Assembly: GCA_025964065.1 (NCBI GenBank)
Contig: JAOPZO010000040.1
Coordinates: forward strand, 1-6,524
Length of the DNA stretch: 6,524 nucleotides
Direction of reading: 5' to 3'
Source of the DNA: Solirubrobacterales bacterium
GTDB lineage: Bacteria > Actinomycetota > Thermoleophilia > Solirubrobacterales > Solirubrobacteraceae
This document shows positions 5,767 to 6,524 of the stretch, piece by piece (the first letter of the stretch is position 1; each line of letters opens with the position of its first letter). Made by a program: the position numbers and the translations under genes. The notes under the pieces were generated by a model that did not search any database, was not told the DNA's origin, and saw nothing but the letters and a program-made list of their open reading frames with translations.

Positions 5767-6069
5767 ATCGTCGCGTTCGAGGACAGCCCGCCCGTCCTGC
5801 GTGTCTCCGGTGACGAGGACCGCTCGACGCAGAGCCGTCGCCGGCGCGCGATGTCGTGCGCGCTCGGGGTGGAGGACGACCTCCTCGTCGACCTCTCGGG
5901 GCTCTCCTTCGCCGACCCCTCCGTCATGCTCGACCTCGCGATGGTGGCGCGCCGCCTGCGACGCGCGGGCCGCGGGATGCTCGTGCGGGGCGCCGCGCCG
6001 CAGATCGCGACGCTCATCGAGGTCGTCGGCCTGCACCGCATGCCCGGCGTCACGGTCGAGGACGCGTAG
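5767..6069 (+). CDS. STAS-domain protein (SpoIIAA/anti-anti-sigma-like), apparent ATC start
   Basis: A STAS-domain protein of about 100 residues (numbered from the ATC at 5767). Family members bind partner proteins, classically anti-sigma factor kinases, and are switched by serine phosphorylation. The fold is recognisable: strand PPVLRVSGDEDR (8-19), strand LLVDLSGLSFADPS (39-52), helix VMLDLAMVARRLRRAG, strand GMLVRGA, then PQIATLIEVVGLHRM. Where SpoIIAA/RsbV have DSS or DST after this strand, this protein has Asp50-Pro51-Ser52, so the usual phosphoacceptor serine is Pro. The start is a problem. The frame is closed by TAG at 5755-5757 and has no ATG, GTG or TTG until ATG 5851, which would remove the first strand and leave 72 residues. 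ATC 5767 sits 6 nt after a -10 box, matching leaderless starts elsewhere in the window. A base error in the sequence is the alternative. No sigma or anti-sigma gene is adjacent. Confidence 0.7.
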   Translation: MVAFEDSPPVLRVSGDEDRSTQSRRRRAMSCALGVEDDLLVDLSGLSFADPSVMLDLAMVARRLRRAGRGMLVRGAAPQIATLIEVVGLHRMPGVTVEDA

Positions 6070-6074
6070 CGCGG

Positions 6075-6094
6075 CGCGGCGCGGTCGCGCCGCG
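6075..6094 (+). terminator. GC hairpin between the STAS gene and fxsA
   Basis: CGCGGCGCG (6075-6083), GT, CGCGCCGCG (6086-6094): 9-bp perfect arms, starting 5 nt after the STAS stop codon. An alternative fold pairs GGTCGCG (6083-6089) with CGCGACC (6091-6097). There is no T-run. It may end the STAS transcript; it also occupies the place where a -35 box for fxsA would lie. Confidence 0.4.
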
Positions 6095-6100
6095 ACCACG

Positions 6101-6106
6101 TAGCCT
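6101..6106 (+). promoter_or_regulatory. -10 box of fxsA
   Basis: TAGCCT, followed by 8 nt and then GTG 6115. Spacing fits a transcript starting at or within a base or two of the GTG. No -35 box is visible, since the region upstream is the GC hairpin. Confidence 0.45.
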
Positions 6107-6114
6107 CAGGGTCC

Positions 6115-6524
6115 GTGCCGCTGCTCGTCCTGCTCTTCGTCGTCGTCCCGATCCTCGAGCTGTTCGTGATCATCCAGGTGGGTGGCGCGATCGGCGTCCT
6201 GCCCACGATCGGGCTGCTGCTCCTCGACTCCGTCCTCGGGTCGGTGCTGATGCGCTCGCAGGGGCGCGCGGCCTGGCAGCGCTTCCAGGCGGCGACCGCG
6301 GCCGGGAAGGTCCCCGCCCGCGAGGTGGTCGACGGCGCGCTCGTGGTCTTCGGCGGCGCGCTCCTGCTCTCCCCGGGCTTCCTCACCGACGTGCTCGGCC
6401 TCGCCCTGCTCTTCCCGCCGACCCGCGCGATGGTGCGGCGGACGCTCCTCGGCGGGGTGGTGAAGCGCATGATGGGCCCGGCCGCCATCCCGGGCGGCAT
6501 GGCCTTCCGCTTCGCCCGGGGCCG
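6115..6524 (+). CDS. fxsA: FxsA-family inner membrane protein (3' end cut by window edge)
   Basis: The first 136 residues of an FxsA protein, a small cytoplasmic-membrane protein. In E. coli its overproduction relieves exclusion of phage T7 by the F plasmid; the normal role is not established. The family pattern is clear: a first membrane segment with VPILELFVIIQVGG (11-24), a second (about 25-46, IGVLPTIGLLLLDSVLGSVLM), RSQGRAAWQRFQ (47-58), a loop with GKVPAREVVDGALVVFGGALLL (64-85), and the hallmark PGFLTDVLGLALLFPPTR (87-104). The remaining basic segment (105-136) is the start of the variable cytoplasmic tail and is incomplete. GTG at 6115 is chosen because the family N-terminus begins exactly there; there is no Shine-Dalgarno but a TAGCCT box lies 8 nt upstream. 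It lies 45 nt after the STAS gene, with its own likely promoter. Confidence 0.9.
   Translation, partial: MPLLVLLFVVVPILELFVIIQVGGAIGVLPTIGLLLLDSVLGSVLMRSQGRAAWQRFQAATAAGKVPAREVVDGALVVFGGALLLSPGFLTDVLGLALLFPPTRAMVRRTLLGGVVKRMMGPAAIPGGMAFRFARG

Noticed and set aside
5851..6069. STAS gene starting at ATG 5851 (72 residues)
   Set aside because: It would lose the first conserved strand, and there is no ribosome binding site; kept only as a fallback start.
6069..6090. GCG/GGC repeats after the STAS gene as a tandem repeat
   Set aside because: Too short and irregular; better described as the arms of the hairpin in GC-rich sequence.
5410..6099. Longer minus-strand version of the MIP18-family gene starting at 6099
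   Set aside because: The added N-terminus is antisense to the STAS gene and lacks family similarity; the family N-terminus and a promoter box fit ATG 5706.
5673..6500. 275-codon minus-strand frame opposite STAS and fxsA
   Set aside because: Ser/Arg/Thr/Pro-rich antisense shadow of two recognised protein families.
1..6524. New defence, toxin-antitoxin, biosynthetic or phage-related system
   Set aside because: All complete genes belong to known families with no mobile signatures, direct repeats or foreign composition. FxsA has a phage-exclusion connection in E. coli, but this alone does not indicate a defence locus.

Overview
The window is very GC-rich DNA with third positions almost all G or C and short intergenic gaps. 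It looks like an ordinary chromosomal segment of a high-GC actinobacterium. The combination of a WS/DGAT acyltransferase, an MIP18-type protein, a secreted subtilase with a C-terminal Ig-like tail, and TANNNT promoter boxes placed right against start codons would fit Thermoleophilia/Solirubrobacterales or a relative. That placement is inference; no rRNA or other marker is present. No mobile element, CRISPR array, tRNA or rRNA was seen.

Layout. Minus strand, 1-2153: a TenA-type thiaminase II (2153-1491), then an acyl-CoA dehydrogenase of the ACAD10/11-like type (1486-182), then the start of an unidentified membrane protein that runs off the left edge. The first two are separated by 4 nt and look translationally coupled. 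Divergent from them, on the plus strand, is a WS/DGAT wax ester synthase/diacylglycerol acyltransferase (2209-3672). The 55-bp divergent gap holds an inverted repeat that supplies a -10-like TACGGT on each strand. The WS/DGAT converges on a secreted S8 subtilisin-like protease (5353-3683, minus); the two stop codons sit in the two arms of one shared hairpin. Upstream of the protease on the same strand is a 98-residue MIP18/DUF59 Fe-S assembly protein (5706-5410). A second divergent gap leads to a small plus-strand STAS-domain protein (about 5767-6069) and then an FxsA-family membrane protein (from 6115, cut by the right edge).

How the genes fit together. WS/DGAT (storage-lipid synthesis) and acyl-CoA dehydrogenase (acyl-CoA oxidation) make opposing halves of acyl-CoA metabolism around one divergent promoter region, but a regulatory link is only inferred. 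TenA recycles thiamine breakdown products and has no obvious tie to them. The protease, MIP18 protein, STAS protein and FxsA look like unrelated housekeeping or accessory genes.

Most worth checking: (i) the STAS gene, which has no ATG, GTG or TTG where its domain begins but has an ATC exactly where a leaderless start is expected; (ii) a repeated leaderless arrangement at four genes; (iii) an oxyanion-hole Asn-to-Asp change in the subtilase; (iv) hairpins and palindromes at gene junctions. I found no convincing new multi-gene system here.
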